From Schistosoma mansoni (lineage: Eukaryota; Platyhelminthes; Trematoda; Strigeidida; Schistosomatidae): DNA of 64,000 nucleotides. The translations under genes and the position numbers were made by a program. The notes under the pieces were generated by a model. The model had not been told where the DNA came from. It saw only the letters and a list, made by a program, of their open reading frames with translations, and did no database searches. The stretch is taken from the NCBI RefSeq assembly GCF_000237925.1, contig NC_031500.1, positions 10,379,753-10,443,752 on the forward strand, written 5' to 3'. Shown here piece after piece: positions 52,601 to 62,790 of the stretch; within the stretch, counting starts at the first letter, position 1, and the number at the start of each line of letters is the position of its first letter.

Positions 52601-55600
52601 TTGATAAAATTATCGAATATGTCCAGCGTATTATTTTTTTCTGTAGACCACTTATTCCGTGTTGAATGATTACTAATAAATTAAATTTGAGAAAATTATC
52701 TATTTACTCAATTCAGCAAAAACATGAAACACTCAAATAGTTGGAAATTTTGAATCATCAGAAGTTTCTGGAATATTTTGAGCAGATCTAAAGTAATCCG
52801 TATTGGGGGGGGGTAAAGGCTGATATATCACAAAATTTGTAACTTGAAGATTTTAAAATCTCAATTTGTTTATGTAACATGTTTTTTCCTATTTAACCTT
52901 ATTTATACAGAAGTAATTGGAAATGGGATGTTGGCAAACATATAAAACAAATTCACAATGGAAATGGTGAAGTACAAACATTAAGTTTAGAAGAAGCTAG
53001 ACGAACTATACATCAATATAAAAATCGAAGACGTCAACATCATAATCATCATCATCGTTTTACCGATTTAACAATTAAATGTGAACCAAGTTTTTGTAGT
53101 TCATCTGAATCAAATGTTAATCTATCTCCTGTATCATTATCAGTTGGTGAAGGTATTGTCGATTTGCCTGTTTCATCGTCATCCTCCTCTTCCTCCTCCT
53201 CCTCGTCATCAACATCATCATCATCATCTTCCTCAACATCTAAACAATTTTCGCATAAAATTGATGAACAAATAAACACTGATTATACTATGAATAATCA
53301 TTTTCAAGACAATAAATTTCCCTTATCTTTTGAATGTAGTCCACTTAATTTAGCTACTAACAATTCAATGATGTCAGTGAATCTTTCAAAAAGCCCTCTG
53401 AAAATGAATAAACCAAAATCATCTTGTCTTCTAAGAAGAAATAGACTACTCATAAAATTTGGATGTAAATTTTGTTCAGCTAGATTGAATTCATGGAAAT
53501 CTATCATATTTCATATCTATATGAAACATTATCAACGATTAATGGTTCCATTGACGACGTGTATTAGTAATACTACTACTACTACTACTACTACTAATAA
53601 TAATAATAATAATAATAATGATTGTTCCTTCAAACATTTTCCTGTAAAACTACAATTTGTCAATGAATACACCAATCATAATCAACTTTATTCAAGACCT
53701 GTGAAATTTTTAAAATCAAAATGTCCAAATAAGGTAAGAAGATTTCAAAGTAATTATTAATATTAAAAGTTTTTATATAATTATTAGTAATGTGGTATGT
53801 ACTACTGATTTCAATAGATATAAGTAGTATGTATCATCAATTGAAAATGAAATGTCTGATGGTAGAAGGTTAATAAGATCGAGGAAAAGAAAATAAGAAT
53901 AGAGAGTGATTGATGTGAAAACAAAAGGACAATCAAGTCTGAGATAGTTGATTGAAATTTTGCAAATGAAGAATTCACTGTATGCTTCTCAGATTTGACT
54001 AAGATGTTGTGTAATTTGTGTTTGAATCATATCCGATTGTCTTCACTTGTGTTCTTGTTCACTACAGTAATACTATTATTACCAATAATAATAATGGTAA
54101 TTCTCTAAAAGACAGAGATTTATAGTTTAGTTAGTGACTTTTAACGTTATTCAGTTCTCTGAGCTGTACAGGGTCTAGTTGTAATGAGTGATAAGCTAGC
54201 CTATCAGAGGACGACTTATACAATCTTAACATTGTACCACAACAAGAACGTATTGACCAGTAATGAACAGCCTAGTATCCTTATTGATGCTTTTTCCTCC
54301 ATAGCCCTAACTGTTGAGTCCAGAACGCCAATAACAGCTCCCATTGTATGAATCAGATATTTGAAACATACTTAATTTATATACAGGGCAACCGGATCAC
54401 ATTATGCCATAGAGTAGAAAATAACAATTATACAAGATCAAGTCAAAAAATTGGTTGTGATTATGAGAGACTGTAATTGATAAATTGGACTTAAGAATAG
54501 TAAATCATTAAATAGTAACCAACAGGGTAAATGAAATCTTATAATGAAAGAAATATAAATATATATGTAATCTAGTTACTTAATAGTTCGTATAGGAAAT
54601 AAACTGTTTCTGTGATGGTGAGAATTGTGAACAGAGTGAACTGAAGTTTAATATCATTTTCTTTCCCAATACAGTGACGTTTGTTGTTGGACTCATGAAA
54701 TCAAGTCTTTTGATTTCGTGATAGAGAACATTACTGTTCGAACAACGATCGATAAATCTTGTTTTTATAAAAGACTTATGGGTGATCTATTCATTATTTA
54801 TGACGAAAAGTGACCATAATAAAATATTACAGTGTTTCAATAACTATACTATCCGATTACGTTCAAATTATTTATTTATTTATTTAAGCACATAAATATT
54901 GGTACAAGGAAGCACCAGATATATATGCGCCACACAAATTTAATTTAATTTGTGTAAGAGCTGGGATACTGTCCAGGTGCCCAAACTGAAACAGGTGGTT
55001 TCCTTAGGGGGCCACACCCGGAGTTTGACCTAAATGTCTGATCCACAAGGTACTGGAGCATCATGAGGAGATGCAGTCCCATGGTAGCCGGTGACCAACG
55101 ATTGATTCATACGCCATTTGTTCTCTCAGGATGCTAGAGCCAGCCCATGTGCACCATTGGTTTGTAATCAGAGTTTTCCAACTCCCCTAGGTGAACTTTC
55201 CGTGTCCACCATCCATGTGAAAGCGCCGAATATTCGCTTTTCGTCCTCTCAATTTCGTAAACAACACCCCTGATGTGAGAAGGCAGTGATTAAGACTTCC
55301 CTGACAGAGACTATATAGGTGCGGCCATGTGATAGCATTTCGAGAGGGAGAGCGGACTCTCCTCACTCTCGGCCGTATCAGAGCAGAAGTTACCCATAGT
55401 TTAATCTTCGCTAATCTATAACTCACTATTATATAATATAGATATTATATCGTTCAGAATGACTTTCAAAAATACCTTTTTAGTTATTGTATTTATTTTT
55501 CTTTTCTTTTTTCTCTTTTCTCTAAATTATACACAATCTCTTGCGTTCCATTTAATCAGTATAATAATCAATATTCAAAAGAAAATAATGATAATATAAT

Positions 55601-58024
55601 ATCAAATCCACCATTCTTAATCAATAATAAATCGATAAAATTGAAAAAAATCCAAAAAATTTTTATTGATCATCATTTATTAAAATCAAATAAAATTTTT
55701 AAAAAAAAATATCAATATTTTACAAAACAACAGTATAAATATCAAATCAATAATCATTCTAATCAATTATCCCATATAAAATCGAATAATTCTTATTTAT
55801 TATTATTATCATCATCATCATCACCAAAAACAATTAATAATACCAATCCACCCCCTCCCTCTTCTCCTCCTCAGCATCCTGATCAGCATCATCATAATAA
55901 TTCTTTTCCACATCTTTCTCATCATCGTCATCATCGACCATTTGGTAATTTAATTAGTTCTAATCAACAGATCAGTCATACTAATAAATTATTATCCAAT
56001 CAATATAATACTAATAATCATTATCAATCAATCAATAAATCGATAAATAATGGAACTATTATACAATTAGCTAATTTATTAGATGAAGTTTTAAATTTAT
56101 TTCAATCACAATTAAATATAAAAACAAAAATGATGAAATATACCGATGAACATAATAATAATAATAATAAGGATGAGGATGGTGAGGATGATGAAAGGGG
56201 GGTTGATAAAAATATTGAAAAATTTTTAATAAATCAAGAAAATATAAAAAATAAAAACAAAAATAAAAATGATAATGATAATGTTATTAATCATTTAACT
56301 GATATAATTCATGAAACTGTAGCCAAAAATGAAAATTTCACATATACTAATCAATTAATGAATTCTAGTACAAGTTCTAATGAAGAAAATTATGAATTTA
56401 TAAATGATAAAAATAATAAGTAAGTGGGGTTTGGTGGAGATTTCAGTAATTTTTATAGTTGAAATTATGAGTCCATTGAAGTTAGATCATCATGGAAAAC
56501 CTGGAAGTATTGGCCAACTATCAGTCAGTTAGTCAGTCAGTCACAACGTAGAACTTCGTATGTACGTACATCAGTTTGAGTTGTCATACCACATTAGCAT
56601 AGAGATGCAGTTGTCAAAACGGCTGTCTAGTGCTTCCAAGTTTTCCATGGTGGTCTTGCTTCAATTGCCTCATGATTTCATGAATATTTATTACCTTTTT
56701 TAAAAAACAATAATCATGGATGCTATTAAAGAGCAAGAAGTTAGTGATTCAGAAAAAAATTTAAAGTTTACATAAATCATACATGTAATGGAACAAGTTT
56801 TAAATAACAACACATATGACATTTAAATATCGAAAATGGAAATTTTGCTTATTCTGCTTAGTCTTCTTGGATGCTTCATTTCAATTCTTAGCTCAACCAC
56901 TAATGCTGATTATTTATTTATTTGAACACATAAATATTGGTACAATGAAGCACCAGATATATATGAGCCACACAAATCTCATTTGATTTGCGTGGGGGCT
57001 ATTATACTGCCTGGGTTCCCAGACCGAAGCAGGTGGTTATCTTAGGAGGCCACACCCGGAGCCTTTGACCTAAAGATCTAACCCACAAGGCAGTGGAGCA
57101 TCATAAGGAGATGCAGTCCCATGGTAGCCGGTGACCAATAATTGATTCATACGCCATTTGTTCCATCAGGATACTGGAGCCCATGTGTACAATTGGTTTG
57201 GAATCAGGGTTCCCAACTTCACTAGGTGAACTCACTGTGTCCACAGGCCCGGTTAAAGCGCCGGACATACGCTGATTAGTTAAAAATAAACCAATTCGTG
57301 TTCTCTAACATGATCCTTTTTGTATAGTGTTTTAATCAATTGTCTCTATTGGTAACACAATCTAAAAGAGATAATAAACAGTCAGGTAACTGCGAAAGTC
57401 AATGAGGAAATATGAAATGAAAGAAAATCTCTCAGAATTCTATATAAGTCAAAACTATCATTTATTTATATAAAAACCATATAATTTGATGACTTTTCAA
57501 CAGCTTAACGGACATATATATGTATTAAGTGGTAGTTTATTTTTAAATCAAGCCACTAGAAGATGGCTGAGTAGTATCATGAATTGTTTGTTGTTAGATT
57601 ATGTAAACCATCAGGTACAATCTTGGCATTGATACATATGAACTTATGTTCAGTTTTAAATTCATTTCTTATTGTTTACTTGAATCTTCCCATTGATGTT
57701 TAGGACTACAACTGATCAGTCTCTTATTGGCTTATGTGCATACTGTGCTAATTGTCTCGATATAGCCTTAATTCATAAGCATTACAAGCAATGATAGATA
57801 GTAGCTAGCAGTGGAATCCAGGATGTGTCTTAGATTCCACTGCTAACCACTATATATTTATATTCAGTTTTGTTTTTTCATCTGTTACTTATCTGTTTTT
57901 TTCTCTTCTTCTTAGATCAACATATTACGATTCCATAAATAAAATTTTGAAACATCCAGAAATTGAAAAACGGTTTCTTCATTTAGCAAATTTATTACAT
58001 CAAGTATCACATGGGACTCAATAA
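39415..58024 (+). CDS. Multi-exon C2H2 zinc-finger protein (about 2,060-2,110 aa), nine fingers
   Basis: Join of 39415-40644, 44038-45631, 49537-50811, 51845-52128, 52911-53733, 55560-56419 and 57916-58024. Every junction has GT donor and AG acceptor and the phases match (2, 0, 0, 2, 0, 2). The product is probably a nuclear DNA-binding regulator: nine C2H2 fingers at 39647-39712, 44039-44104, 44159-44221, 44243-44305, 44909-44971, 44993-45058, 50755-51853, 52109-52956 and 53464-53529, all with C-x2-C-x12-H-x3/4-H spacing. Between them are long Thr, Asn, Ser and some Gln runs. Three fingers share a core RSN(W/Y)KWD. The start is uncertain: either ATG 39473, or the ATG of a far upstream exon at 18757 whose phase also fits. 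I do not recognise the orthologue, so no symbol is given. Transcription-factor role is inferred from the fingers only. Confidence 0.85.
40962..41297 (-). repeat. Family D repeat, copy 2
   Basis: Minus strand: the block TACTTATATCGACATAAGTAG, the 29-base block around TTGAGACAATTGATTGG doubled (41090 and 41140), and the end TGTCCCCACTTGTGATCTCG. In the first intron after the finger 1 exon. Confidence 0.65.
41735..42015 (-). repeat. Family A long form, minus strand
   Basis: Arm, hammerhead 41778-41830 (core CTAAGAA, altered), tRNA-like head (CTCGCGCGCGAACGCTTAAC) and the long leader in inverse (AACGGTGTTAATGTC to CACAACAGACATG). Same architecture as the copy at 15.4 kb. Confidence 0.8.
42430..43110. 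repeat. Family B inverted plus direct copies around an assembly gap
   Basis: A minus-strand unit runs 42440-42725 (hammerhead 42555-42620, core CTGATGA on the minus strand). At about 42735 it flips to a plus-strand head. After 200 N the plus-strand hammerhead follows at 43018-43075 (CTGACAA, so core altered). Both gap edges read CATCAAATC. The flip point matches that of the copy at 36 kb. Confidence 0.85.
42804..43003. other. Assembly gap of 200 N
   Basis: Exactly 200 N, with the same nine bases CATCAAATC on both sides, so the gap sits in a tandem family B array and the true length is unknown. Translations across it are meaningless. Confidence 0.95.
43345..43740. repeat. Family A composite, decayed
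   Basis: A minus-sense ribozyme/head trace (GGGACCCTTCAGAAGTGTG, GATCGAACCTCAG), then a plus-sense leader (CGTGGCTGAACTCTACTAG to CTGAAGTTAGAC), head (AGTCTAGAAGTTAAGCG) and hammerhead remnant (CTAAGGAGTACAACTC). Confidence 0.65.
44038..45631 (+). CDS. Zinc-finger gene exon with fingers 2-6
   Basis: The acceptor is a pyrimidine tract ending CAATTAG. One base completes an Arg codon, then finger 2 starts at once (CNICPTTFPWHGDLTEH). Fingers 3 (CSHC) and 4 (CVFC) follow closely and are joined by the linker HWGVKPF, close to the classical TGEKPF type, so 2-4 form a cluster. An acidic and Thr/Ala-rich spacer leads to fingers 5 (CNIC) and 6 (CPIC with RSNYKWD), then a long Ser/Thr-rich tail. The exon ends in phase 0 at GTAAAA (45632). 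Trinucleotide runs at 44545-44610 encode Thr and Thr-Ala repeats. Confidence 0.88.
46620..46830 (+). repeat. Family A, old copy
   Basis: Leader trace (CATGGATTGATTGAAGTTAG), head spacer (GAGGATCATTGATACACACTG), hammerhead remnant (AAAGAGTCCCATACTAATG) and 3' arm (AGATTTTCAATCATTGG). No working core. Confidence 0.55.
47106..47560 (+). repeat. Family C element, diverged copy
   Basis: Starts GCCCTGGTACAATCGAGAG and runs to GCATATCTGTTTGGTGCC; it lacks the usual AATATTTATGTG tail. About 90 bp before the family A element at 47.6 kb, in the intron after the exon ending 45631. Confidence 0.75.
47616..47926. repeat. Family A foldback element with near-complete terminal inverted repeats
   Basis: Starts CAGAGGGGGTATTGTGGAG and ends with the inverse, CTCCACTATACCCCCTTCTG. 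The inverted repeats run about 125 bp and include a hammerhead in each arm. The left, minus-strand one keeps CTGAGGA, stem II, GAAA and GTC but has poor stem I. The right one starts AAGGAGTCC with AAAA. The centre is a short minus-strand tRNA-like B-box part. No clear target-site duplication was found. Confidence 0.85.
49537..50811 (+). CDS. Zinc-finger gene exon with first half of finger 7
   Basis: Begins after AAAATAG at 49536 in phase 0 and is open for 425 codons. It has Thr-rich runs, Gln-rich patches (around 49980-50045) and a basic segment (PGRRKESHRLL). It ends with CSGCGHRSNWKWDINKHIK directly before GTAAGT (50812). The last His of this finger is in the next exon, so the intron interrupts the finger between its two zinc-binding His residues. 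Confidence 0.88.
51483..51796. repeat. Family A foldback element in intron before exon 51845
   Basis: The left arm starts CAGAGGGGGTTTTGTGGAG and carries a minus-strand hammerhead (51558-51610) with all core bases. Then a plus-strand tRNA-like head (GCTCAGTGGTCTATCAG, B box GGTTCGAATCTCG) and a plus-strand hammerhead (51690-51745) whose stem III is changed. The right end is about 50 bases from the next exon's acceptor. Confidence 0.85.
51845..52128 (+). CDS. Zinc-finger gene exon joining fingers 7 and 8
   Basis: Starts in phase 0 after CGATAG with VAHPERTNII, which supplies the last His of finger 7. Next comes a charged helical tail (LDLEDAKSTYNEYMNRMK), a Thr/Ser-rich spacer, and the start of finger 8 (FKCSVCGHR). 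The donor GTGAGA at 52129 cuts inside the Arg codon of GHR. The exon has only 94 full codons, and both ends lie within fingers. Confidence 0.85.
52288..52555 (+). repeat. Family C element, 5'-truncated
   Basis: Starts at TCTCCAGCATCCTGAGGG and ends TATTTATGTGTTTAAATAG plus AAATAAA. 5' truncation and A-rich 3' end fit target-primed reverse transcription. It lies in the intron between fingers 8a and 8b. Confidence 0.8.
52911..53733 (+). CDS. Zinc-finger gene exon with rest of finger 8 and finger 9
   Basis: Starts after TTATACAG, completes Arg and continues SNWKWDVGKHIKQIH, giving finger 8. A tail reading LSLEEARRTIHQYKNRRR follows and parallels the tail of finger 7. A His-rich stretch, a Ser run encoded by TCC/TCA/TCG repeats (53165-53240) and a basic segment precede finger 9 (CKFCSARLNSWKSIIFH, H-x4-H). 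It ends in phase 0 at GTAAGA (53734). Confidence 0.85.
53800..54085 (+). repeat. Family D repeat, copy 3
   Basis: GATATAAGTAGTATGTATC, GGTAGAAGGTTAATAAGATC, TCAAGTCTGAGATAGTTG, TCCGATTGTCTTCACTTGTG and TTCACTACAG. Starts about 65 bp after the donor of the finger 9 exon. Confidence 0.65.
54870..55385 (-). repeat. Family C element, near full length
   Basis: Minus strand, from TCTGATACGGCCGAGAGTG to a (TAAA)n tail at 54870-54890. Lies about 175 bp before the acceptor of the exon at 55560. Confidence 0.8.
55560..56419 (+). CDS. Zinc-finger gene exon, Asn/His-rich C-terminal region
   Basis: Starts after TTTAATCAG in phase 0 and is open for 286 codons without a finger. It is rich in Asn, Lys and His, with a Pro-rich and a His-rich patch (55850-55950), a likely amphipathic helix (IIQLANLLDEVLNLF near 56060) and an acidic run (56170-56205). 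The donor GTAAGT at 56420 leaves two bases that pair with the phase of the last exon. A family A element begins only a few bases after the donor. Confidence 0.8.
56424..56692. repeat. Family A foldback element interrupted by a LINE tail
   Basis: The left arm (GGAGATTTCAGTAATTTTTA to CTGGAAGTATTGG, 56430-56515) and right arm (ACGGCTGTCTAGTGCTTCC to CATGATTTCAT, 56618-56685) are separated by 102 bases of another retroposon's 3' end in minus orientation. It starts five bases after the donor of the exon ending at 56419. Confidence 0.8.
56516..56617 (-). repeat. (CTGA)n-tailed retroposon 3' end nested in family A
   Basis: Reads, on the minus strand, the same sequence as 59327-59415: GACAACTGCATCTC to a TACGTTGTGACTGACTGACT tail. 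The tail repeat end abuts the left arm of the family A host. The insertion must be younger than the host element. Confidence 0.8.
56909..57272 (-). repeat. Family C element, 5'-truncated
   Basis: Minus strand: 3' tail ATAAATAAATAA at 56911, body with GGCTCCGGGTGTGGCC in inverse, truncated at GCGTATGTCCGGCGC. In the last intron of the zinc-finger gene. Confidence 0.8.
57688..57860. repeat. Family B short foldback copy
   Basis: A minus-strand leader and ribozyme 3' half (AGCAGTGGAATCCAGGA near 57807) are joined directly to the plus-strand 3' half (TTAGATTCCACTGCTAACC). The join leaves a near-perfect palindrome over about 50 bp and no complete ribozyme. It lies in the last intron of the zinc-finger gene. 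Confidence 0.75.
57916..58024 (+). CDS. Zinc-finger gene last coding exon
   Basis: Follows a strong pyrimidine tract ending TTCTTAG. One base completes Lys, then STYYDSINKILKHPEIEK leads to a short helical end (FLHLANLLHQVSHGTQ) and TAA at 58022. LANLL also appears in the previous exon's helix, so the C-terminus may be a small paired-helix region; this is inference. Confidence 0.8.
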
Positions 58025-58145
58025 GATTGAACACTTAATACCATGACGAATGCAATAGGTTCAATAATAGTGATAATAAAGAAAAGCATCCGATTTGGTG
58101 AACACATAAGAAAACAATGTCCAGTTTTTTTGTAAATAAATGAAA
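58025..58145 (+). promoter_or_regulatory. 3' UTR with poly(A) signals
   Basis: AATAAA occurs near 58075 and at 58135-58140, the second followed by an A-rich stretch. Either could end the zinc-finger mRNA. No cleavage site can be fixed from the sequence. Confidence 0.5.
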
Positions 58146-58994
58146 AACAACTGGGAAATCCGTTTTATTTTTTCTTTTATTAATCTCATCTCATCATTGT
58201 CATCATCATTCTCTTAAAGCTGATTATTGGGCATTCCATTTGATCAAAGATTTGTTTTCTATCTTATTGTTGTCTAGACAGTCAAACGCATCTACATCCA
58301 AACAAACACACACATACACACACGCCTAAACCAAGTTTTCCAAACTAATAGACAACAATAGAATAAAGACAGCAAAAATTGTGATTTTTTTTCCTAGACA
58401 AAAATGATCTAATCACGAGGGTATTTGTATGTTTGAATCCCTCTTATTTTTTTTCCTTGTCAATCCTCATTAGTCATATGATTTACATTAATTGCCTACA
58501 ACAATATATATGCGTGTGTGTGTATATACCATATACATGTTATTAAACAGTTGAATACTAATCCCTCTCCCCCCTCTTACATAAAAAAAACAATGATAAA
58601 AGTGAATAGTTTTAGACATACCCCCTTTCTTTTTCAACTTGTATCCTGGATTATTTTGACACTATATATATTGATTATTGTTCATCTGATTATCATTATT
58701 ATTACTATGACTTTTGGCTTGTTTTCGTTTTTTGTTTTGTTTTAACTCCCAGTCAATTTTTTTATATTTTGTTTGTTTATTACGGAAAAAAAATTCGAAA
58801 AATTCTATTCAGTTATATAATCTTCATTTTGTTTTGTGTTTAATATTTTCTACTGATGTTTTAGTTCGATCCAAATAAACATACATATTTTTCTCCATGC
58901 TCAAACAGAATAAATGAAATTGTAAAAAATATTTGTCTTGTTTTGTTGCTTTATGGTGTAGTAGTAGGTTGGAAGAAGGTTAGGGGGCGGTCAG

Positions 58995-59415
58995 ACCAAA
59001 ATGTGGTACAAATCCATGAAGTCATTGACAAGTGGATTGAGACATGTTGGTAGGTGTAGACTACCTGGTTGAGTTCCGCGAGATGATAACGATCGATGGT
59101 TAGAGACCTTGAATGACATGGCTCAAAATCGTTTGCAATGGTGAAGTTGCATCCACTCTTTGTGCTCTGCCGAATTTTAATCTTCTGAATTCTTCATGTC
59201 TTTATCTTTTTTCTCTTTCCAAATTTATTTCACTGGATTATACTCCTTTAATCATATCTTCAAACACTAATCTTTCACATTAATGTTTATACTCTTACTA
59301 CTTCTACTATTATGGGATTTGAATCGACAACTGCATCTCTGTGTTAATGTGGTATGGCAACTCGAACCGATGAGCGTACATACGAAGTTCTACGTTGTGA
59401 CTGACTGATTGACTG
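58995..59415 (+). mobile_element. LINE 3' end with (CTGA)n tail
   Basis: Frame traces read RP-MTWLKIVCNGEV, resembling the C-terminal W-x-x-x-A-x-N-R-x-x-W-R pattern. About 160 bp of UTR follows, then GGTATGGCAACTCGAACC and TACGTTGTGACTGACTGA. The end is shared by 56516-56617 and 23922-23997. Clade not determined. Confidence 0.6.
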
Positions 59416-59937
59416 TTTTATTGTTAAAGCGTTGGTTATGATAAACGAAGGTCAATGACAAAGGGACACGATAGGCTAATTTTAATCCGTTGTCCAAAGC
59501 CCTGCTAATTAAATCAAGAAGTCTTGATGAGGCGTAGAAAATATATTCTACAAGCACACTAAGCACACGTGCACACGTGTAGTTGAAGCGAAAAGAAATT
59601 GATCTGTAATTTAAAATGTATACACACGAATGAGCCTTTGCATCACAAAAAGACCTGGTTGTTATAGTTGAAAAATAGCGATAATTGTTACATGATAACT
59701 CATGATTGGTTACTGAGCAATATAAATCAGTATTTCTTTTTACATTTAAAAGATTCGTTTGAAATTTCTAATCTAAGTTTAATACGTGTAGAGTGATTGT
59801 ACTTTGAGTCAGTAAATTGTTCTAGCTCTTTAGCCTGCTTATCAGTTGTTGGTCAGAAATGTATGTCTGTGAATAACGTAATTTAGGTTAGTGATCTGAT
59901 TAACTTATATTTAGTTTCGTAGTCTAGTGTGCTTACT

Positions 59938-60312
59938 TACTGACACCTGCTACTCCTTGTGGAGTAGCATTGGTCGTCCACCAGCATTCTCCATCCAATC
60001 CTGTCCTTGATAATGCTTACCAGTTACTATTCATCCTTTTCATATCTGCTTCCATTTCCCGACGTAATGTGTTCTTTGGCCGTCCTCTTTTCTGCTTCCC
60101 TTCCGGATTCCAAGTCCCACAGAAGGCCGTCGCTGATGGTATATAGCCAGTGAATGTTTAGTATTTTGCGTAGACAACTGTTTATAAATACTAGTACCTT
60201 CTTGATAATGGTTGTAGTAGTTCTCCACGTTTCAGCTCCGTACATTAGGACTGGTTTGACGTTCGTATTGAAGATTTTGACTTTGATATTGGTTGACAGT
60301 GTGGTCTAGTGT
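59938..60312 (-). mobile_element. RTE-like LINE, 5'-truncated 3' end
   Basis: Minus strand reads [35 protein letters not shown] and then a deletion to the 3' UTR. Frame is open for 72 codons. Non-functional fragment. Confidence 0.8.
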
Positions 60313-62267
60313 GCCCAGTCATGTTATCCAATCGATTATTCTATTCATCGATCAGGTCTCCAGCCTAATCTAGTGCCGTTGTATTTCATACAGGATTATC
60401 AAATCCTTTATAATAATAAATCCTTTTTATCTTTATCAAATTAACGATGCTGGAATTAAAATTGATCTACACAATCATCATACATTGTTGTTGCATATCT
60501 TAATATCAGTCAAAATAGGCATTTGTAAATGGTTAGTGCAAATGTAGTTAGAAATTAATAGTATTTTGAAGAAAAATATTCCCAATGGTGGAAACTCTGA
60601 ACAATGAGTAAATGTTCTTACATTAGATTACTATCATTTCAATAATCCAATTTCGTCCTTTGAAAAGTTTAATAAATGTAAAGAAATATGCTTCAGTTAA
60701 GTCAAATTCTAATCATATTTCTTATGATATCAAAATCAAGTGTTGAGTTTAACAATAACTAGTTCATGTATGTCGAACAGAATCTACAAGTTATGCTATG
60801 ATGAATTAGATGATCCGTGGAGTTCATCTATGTTCGGTGTGAGTCAGTTGTTCACTATTGAATCTAGAAGTCATTTCTATAATATACCAAAACTTATTCA
60901 GTTTAGAAATGTGAACTATTTGTTGCGAGTTCAGTGGTCGAGAAGTCAAACATTTTACAAGAAACTTGAAGATCCTGGATTTGATCTTTAACTAGGGTAT
61001 AGATGTAAATTGTTGAGGTTTCCTACACGAAGACGAGACGTTTATTCACTTACTTGATGCAATACTTTAAATAGGTGATATCGACTGTTAATTGTCTCAA
61101 TGATTCGAAATAAATTTCTCTATCCTAAAATTTTTTTTCAACTTATCTTGATATCGGGAAACTTTTGTTTAATATAATCTAACTACTAACAAGTAGCTAA
61201 AATCTTAAACACGAATTAATTTATGATAATGAGTTGATTACCACATAGAATGTTTTAACCAATCAGATTAAAGCGATTAAAAAAAAACAGGAACAGGGCA
61301 AACTGTAAGACAGACATTTAATGAATATTTTCTACATGACGAATCACTTGTTTTTATTCGTCTAGCATTTTTTTTTCATACGGTAAGGCCGAAAGATCTA
61401 GAAGCCCGTTGCCTACTTGTTCTTCACATGCATATATATATATATATATTTATGAAGAAAAGATAATACAATTTGTGGATAAAGTTTGACGAGAACAAAT
61501 GAAGAAACGGTAAGTTTACTTTTATTTATCTTAATCATTGATGATTCATATGATAATATTACTAAGATATTCATTTCTGATAGGACAGATACTAAGACAA
61601 AGTCATATTGTTATGTTAAGATGATTAGGTGATTTAAATGAGTGATATGAAGATTATCATATTATGTTCGAGTTCAGTCTGATGAAGACGTAAAGATTTG
61701 ACCAAGTGTATTGATAGATAACTTTTTATGTTATTATTAACAAAGTGGAAGTTGAAAGCGTGAGTCAATTGAAGCTAGACCACCATAGAAAACCTGGAAG
61801 CACTAGACGGCCGTTTCGATTTCAACTATGGAAATATTAAATCTCCACAAAAACCCCTTCTGATATAAAGTGAAAGTTGACAATAATTGGTTCTTAAAAT
61901 GTTGGAAATCAATTAGAACATCTATTATGTAACCAAAAAGTGAATTTTTCAGTGTTTAAGCTAAATTACAAAACACAACTGCTCCTAAGATAGAATATAT
62001 TTGAAAGTAATTGATATGATTCAATGAGTAGTCAAGAATGTTTAGTGAAAAAATCTGAACTCTAAATTCCCTACATTTATATACAGAAGAGTAAGAATTC
62101 ATTGCATCACAACTGATATCAGTTTATGATGAAAGCTCTAATCCTAATTTATGAAACTAATTAAAAACACCAGCCTAACTCTTAATACTGAACCTTAAAC
62201 GGTTTTTTTACATTATAAAGAATGTTAGTTGGAAACGAAAACTATGTAAAGTGATCATTATAAATCA
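60313..62267. other. Downstream intergenic DNA
   Basis: 60925-60995 is a decayed family A tRNA-like head (TTCAGTGGTCGAGAAG, GATCCTGGATTTGATC). (AT)n at 61432-61450. No gene. Confidence 0.5.
61748..61864. repeat. Family A, ends joined after loss of centre
   Basis: Left arm to CGGCCGTTTCG joined at once to the right terminal bases ATTTCAACTATGG and ending CCCCTTCTG. A 117-bp remnant whose two ends still pair. Confidence 0.75.
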
Positions 62268-62790
62268 TAACTGTTACGTCCTTGATCTGTTTACCCACTT
62301 TCGTGCCAAGGATAACTTGTCTAATGTAGATCAAGACTTTGACGCGATAGGCTAACTGGCTTAACCTTGAGGCTACTATGCATGAGTTCGAAGTGGAGGT
62401 ATAGAGACGAAAACTGCTCTACCACGTGATTGGCTGACAGGCACGCGAGCGAGAAAACAAGTCAACTGGAACACTACTCGCTTTATTCCAAATTCCGATC
62501 TGGCACCCGATTTCAGATTAGTGTAAAAGGATACATAAATAAATAGATGACTAATCCAACCACAACGTACAATAATTAGGAAACTACAATTATGTCCAAA
62601 ACTGGAGGATTACAGTAGAAAATAGAGTACAAAAGATTACGTCTAAATGACAATAGTTTTGGAACAGAAAAGTCTATGGCAGCGAATCATACATCAAACG
62701 AAAGCTTATGATCTGTAGAATAGACTAGGGGCAAAAGTAAATGTTACTATTATACAAGCTTTGAATTAAATGAGATAACGTCCCCAGAAA
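62268..62790. repeat. Possible old retroelement fragment
   Basis: A higher-GC block starting TGTTACGTCCTTGATC, compositionally unlike its surroundings, with a partly similar stretch at 59480-59510 (GATAGGCTAA). It could be a decayed LTR or other dispersed repeat. ORF-free; no pair was found in the window. Confidence 0.25.

Noticed and set aside
60740-60991. 83-residue plus-strand ORF
   Set aside because: Its end is a decayed family A tRNA-like head and there are no splice or coding signs.
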